Source of the DNA: an uncultured Bacteroidales bacterium
GTDB taxonomy: Bacteria; Bacteroidota; Bacteroidia; Bacteroidales; UBA932
Assembly: GCA_949296645.1 (NCBI GenBank)
Contig: CASFPH010000010.1
Span: 1 to 64,000 of the forward strand
DNA length: 64,000 nt
Direction: 5' to 3'
Shown: one piece after another, positions 62,055-64,000 of the stretch
How positions within the stretch are numbered: the stretch's first letter is position 1
Layout: each line of letters begins with the position of its first letter
Translations under genes and position numbers: made by a program
The notes under the pieces: generated by a model
Told to the model about the DNA's origin: nothing
The model's input: the letters and a program-made list of their open reading frames with translations, nothing else
Database searches by the model: none

Positions 62055-62723
62055 ATGATGGAACTGCAGTTCATTTCACACGGAACATCTCCGGAAGAAT
62101 ATATACAATCCATCCAGACAGCCCTTGACGGAGGCTGCAGATGGATCCAGCTCAGGATGAAGGATACCGACGACACCACCTTCACAGCAACGGCGGCAAA
62201 GGTAAGAAGACTATGCGACACATACGGTGCCGTAATGATTATCGATGACAGGGTACATCTCGTGGAAACGACGGAAGCGGACGGTGTACATCTGGGAAAA
62301 CTCGACATGCCTGTGGAACAAGCCAGGAAAATACTGGGCAACGAAAAAATCATAGGAGGTACGGCCAACACATTTGATGACATAAGAATGCACTTCCGTG
62401 CAGGGGCCGACTATATCGGCTGCGGACCTTTCAGGTTCACGACTACTAAGAAAAACCTGAGTCCGGTACTTGGTCTGGACGGCTACAGACAAATTGTCGG
62501 AAAGATGAAGGAAGAAGGTGTGGATATTCCTGTCGTGGCCATAGGCGGAATAAAATATGAAGATATAGGTGGAATCCTCTCTACCGGAATAAACGGTATT
62601 GCCATCTCCGGAGGGGTACTGAACGCCGCAGATCCGGTAAACGAAATGCGTAGGATTTCAAAACTCGTATCTGATACTCTTGAAGCAAAACATTCACTTT
62701 CACTGAAAACAAAATCGAAATAG
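62055..62723 (+). CDS. thiE: Thiamine phosphate synthase
   Basis: ThiE joins the pyrimidine pyrophosphate and thiazole phosphate. The 222-residue TIM-barrel protein has WIQLRMKD, MIIDDRVHL, DGVHLGKLDMP and CGPFRFTTTKKN (the family's GP-phosphate loop near 118), then VVAIGGI and GIAISGG. Start at ATG 62055 or the adjacent ATG 62058. It is followed by thiG 9 bp later. Confidence 0.94.
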   Translation: MMELQFISHGTSPEEYIQSIQTALDGGCRWIQLRMKDTDDTTFTATAAKVRRLCDTYGAVMIIDDRVHLVETTEADGVHLGKLDMPVEQARKILGNEKIIGGTANTFDDIRMHFRAGADYIGCGPFRFTTTKKNLSPVLGLDGYRQIVGKMKEEGVDIPVVAIGGIKYEDIGGILSTGINGIAISGGVLNAADPVNEMRRISKLVSDTLEAKHSLSLKTKSK

Positions 62724-62732
62724 CACAATATT

Positions 62733-63506
62733 ATGGAAAAGCTGGTAATAGCAGGCAGGGAATTCAACTCCCGCCTGTTCCTGGGAACAGGAAAATTCGA
62801 CTCCAACGAAATTATGGAACAGGCCATTCTCGCATCCGGGACTGAGATGGTTACAGTCGCAATGAAAAGGATAGACCTTGACAACAGGGAAGACGACATG
62901 CTGAAACATATCAAACATCCGCATATACAGCTGCTGCCGAACACATCAGGTGTGAGGGATGCGAAAGAGGCCGTATTTGCCGCACAAATGGCAAGAGAGG
63001 CATTCGGTACCAACTGGCTCAAACTGGAAATACATCCGGACCCGAGATATCTGCTTCCGGACTCCATCGAGACACTGAAAGCAACGGAAGAGCTCGCAAA
63101 GATGGGATTCATCGTTCTTCCTTACTGCCAGGCCGACCCGGTTCTCTGCAAAAGACTGGAAGAGGCAGGAGCCGCCACGGTAATGCCTCTCGGAGCACCT
63201 ATCGGAACCAATCGAGGGCTGCAGACGAAAGAATTCATCCGCATAATAATTGAACAGGCCAACATTCCTGTAATTGTCGATGCAGGCATAGGAGCGCCGA
63301 GCCATGCGGCTGAAGCAATGGAAATGGGAGCGTCTGCCTGCCTTGTAAACACGGCAATAGCGATAGCCGACAATCCTGTAGAGATGGCCAAAGCTTTCAA
63401 AAGCGGAATAGAAGCAGGAAGAATGGCATACGAAGCAGGTCTTGGAGTGCAGGCTGCAAACTTCGAGGCTGAAGCAAGCTCTCCACTTACAAAATTCCTC
63501 GTATAA
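62733..63506 (+). CDS. thiG: Thiazole synthase
   Basis: ThiG builds the thiazole ring from deoxyxylulose phosphate, dehydroglycine and ThiS thiocarboxylate. The 257-residue protein has FLGTGKFDS near 19, the Schiff-base Lys segment [11 protein letters not shown] (near 47), [15 protein letters not shown] (near 88) and [21 protein letters not shown] (near 180-200). Full length. Needs ThiH or ThiO for dehydroglycine, not seen in this window. Confidence 0.96.
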   Translation: MEKLVIAGREFNSRLFLGTGKFDSNEIMEQAILASGTEMVTVAMKRIDLDNREDDMLKHIKHPHIQLLPNTSGVRDAKEAVFAAQMAREAFGTNWLKLEIHPDPRYLLPDSIETLKATEELAKMGFIVLPYCQADPVLCKRLEEAGAATVMPLGAPIGTNRGLQTKEFIRIIIEQANIPVIVDAGIGAPSHAAEAMEMGASACLVNTAIAIADNPVEMAKAFKSGIEAGRMAYEAGLGVQAANFEAEASSPLTKFLV

Positions 63507-63526
63507 ACCTGTAAAACGAAAAAGAC

Positions 63527-64000
63527 ATGGAACAGAAAATAAGATTTTCCCGTTCGGAAAAGGTATATATGCAGGGAAAGATTTTTCCGGACATCAGAGT
63601 TGGTATGAGAAGGGTGGAACAGGTGCCGAGTACGACATTCGTAAACGGTGAAAAGGTTGTGACTCCGAATCCTCATGTATACATATATGACACAAGCGGT
63701 CCTTTCAGCGACCCTGAAATCACCATAGACCTGAAGAAGGGCCTTCCCAGGCTGAGGGAAAAATGGATTCTCGACAGGGGCGATGTGGAACAGCTTCCGG
63801 AAATCACATCGGAATACGGCAGGATGAGACGTGACGACAGCTCCCTCGACCATCTCAGGTTCGAACACATAGCCCTGCCTTACAGGGCCAGGAAAGGTGA
63901 ACATATCACGCAGATGGCATACGCGAAAAAGGGCATAATCACTCCCGAAATGGAATATGTAGCCATCAGGGAGAACATGAACTGCGAAGAGCTCGGCATA
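63527..64000 (+). CDS. thiC: Phosphomethylpyrimidine synthase ThiC, 3' truncated by window
   Basis: The last 474 bp hold the first 158 residues of ThiC, the radical-SAM enzyme that makes the thiamine pyrimidine from aminoimidazole ribotide. Start at ATG 63527. Recognisable N-terminal segments are [17 protein letters not shown], the [10 protein letters not shown] stretch and [22 protein letters not shown]. The C-terminal CX2CX4C cluster motif lies outside the window, so completeness cannot be judged. It follows thiG by 20 bp. Confidence 0.93.
   Translation, partial: MEQKIRFSRSEKVYMQGKIFPDIRVGMRRVEQVPSTTFVNGEKVVTPNPHVYIYDTSGPFSDPEITIDLKKGLPRLREKWILDRGDVEQLPEITSEYGRMRRDDSSLDHLRFEHIALPYRARKGEHITQMAYAKKGIITPEMEYVAIRENMNCEELGI

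Noticed and set aside
1..64000. CRISPR array, rRNA operon, origin or transposase-bearing insertion sequence
   Set aside because: No spaced short repeats with unique spacers, no rRNA sequence, no cluster of DnaA boxes and no transposase frame were seen.

Overview
This window looks like the chromosome of a Bacteroidota bacterium, order Bacteroidales, possibly near Rikenellaceae/Alistipes (that placement is weak). Signs: many promoters fit the Bacteroidota pattern TTTG-N19-21-TAnnTTTG; most genes lack a Shine-Dalgarno (SD) sequence; gene content is typical (parA-parB-DUF5683-LysM transglycosylase block, methylmalonyl-CoA mutase mutA/mutB, xerC-hpf next to rpsU, PiT transporter with a PhoU-like tail).

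Left end, 1-8340: the late end of a prophage beside tRNA-Phe. It carries a tail-tip protein (5' end outside the window), a small frameshifted gene, and a complete diversity-generating retroelement (DGR): target gene with C-terminal variable repeat (VR, 4069-4184), template repeat (TR, 4271-4386) and reverse transcriptase (4542-5567). VR and TR differ at 15 positions, all adenine in TR. A lysis cassette follows (holin-like protein, GH108 endolysin with an EF-hand loop, unimolecular-spanin-like lipoprotein), then a short structured RNA candidate and the tRNA-Phe junction.

8500-31500: host genes. priA; a minus-strand operon hpt-adk-obg-PAP2-S9 peptidase-lplA; purE with an HhH/beta-barrel gene; the parA-parB-DUF5683-mltD-like operon; a divergent lipid kinase; xerC and hpf joined in one reading frame through an A7 run; rpsU with a strong SD; mutA-mutB.

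31500-37600: a small DUF2975-like/HTH cassette lies between two ~80-bp GC-rich inverted repeats whose central hairpin differs in sequence but not in pairing. Then a minus-strand operon of MATE transporter, cytidylate-kinase-like protein, PAS-containing [FeFe]-hydrogenase-like sensor and SpoIIE/PP2C phosphatase.

37600-44600: a diaminopimelate/lysine operon (M20 peptidase, lysC, dapB, dapA, dapD, aminotransferase; dapF convergent). Its leader encodes a 24-residue peptide with five lysines followed by mutually exclusive antiterminator and terminator hairpins. This reads as a lysine-responsive attenuator and is the strongest candidate here for an undescribed regulatory system.

44600-64000: remnants of an ECF sigma/FecR pair, tRNA-Gln, three ~246-bp tandem repeats, a PiT transporter, tRNA-Lys, nadB-nadC-nadA, a tripartite efflux operon with two RND subunits, and a TPP-riboswitch-led thiS-thiE-thiG-thiC operon that runs off the right edge.
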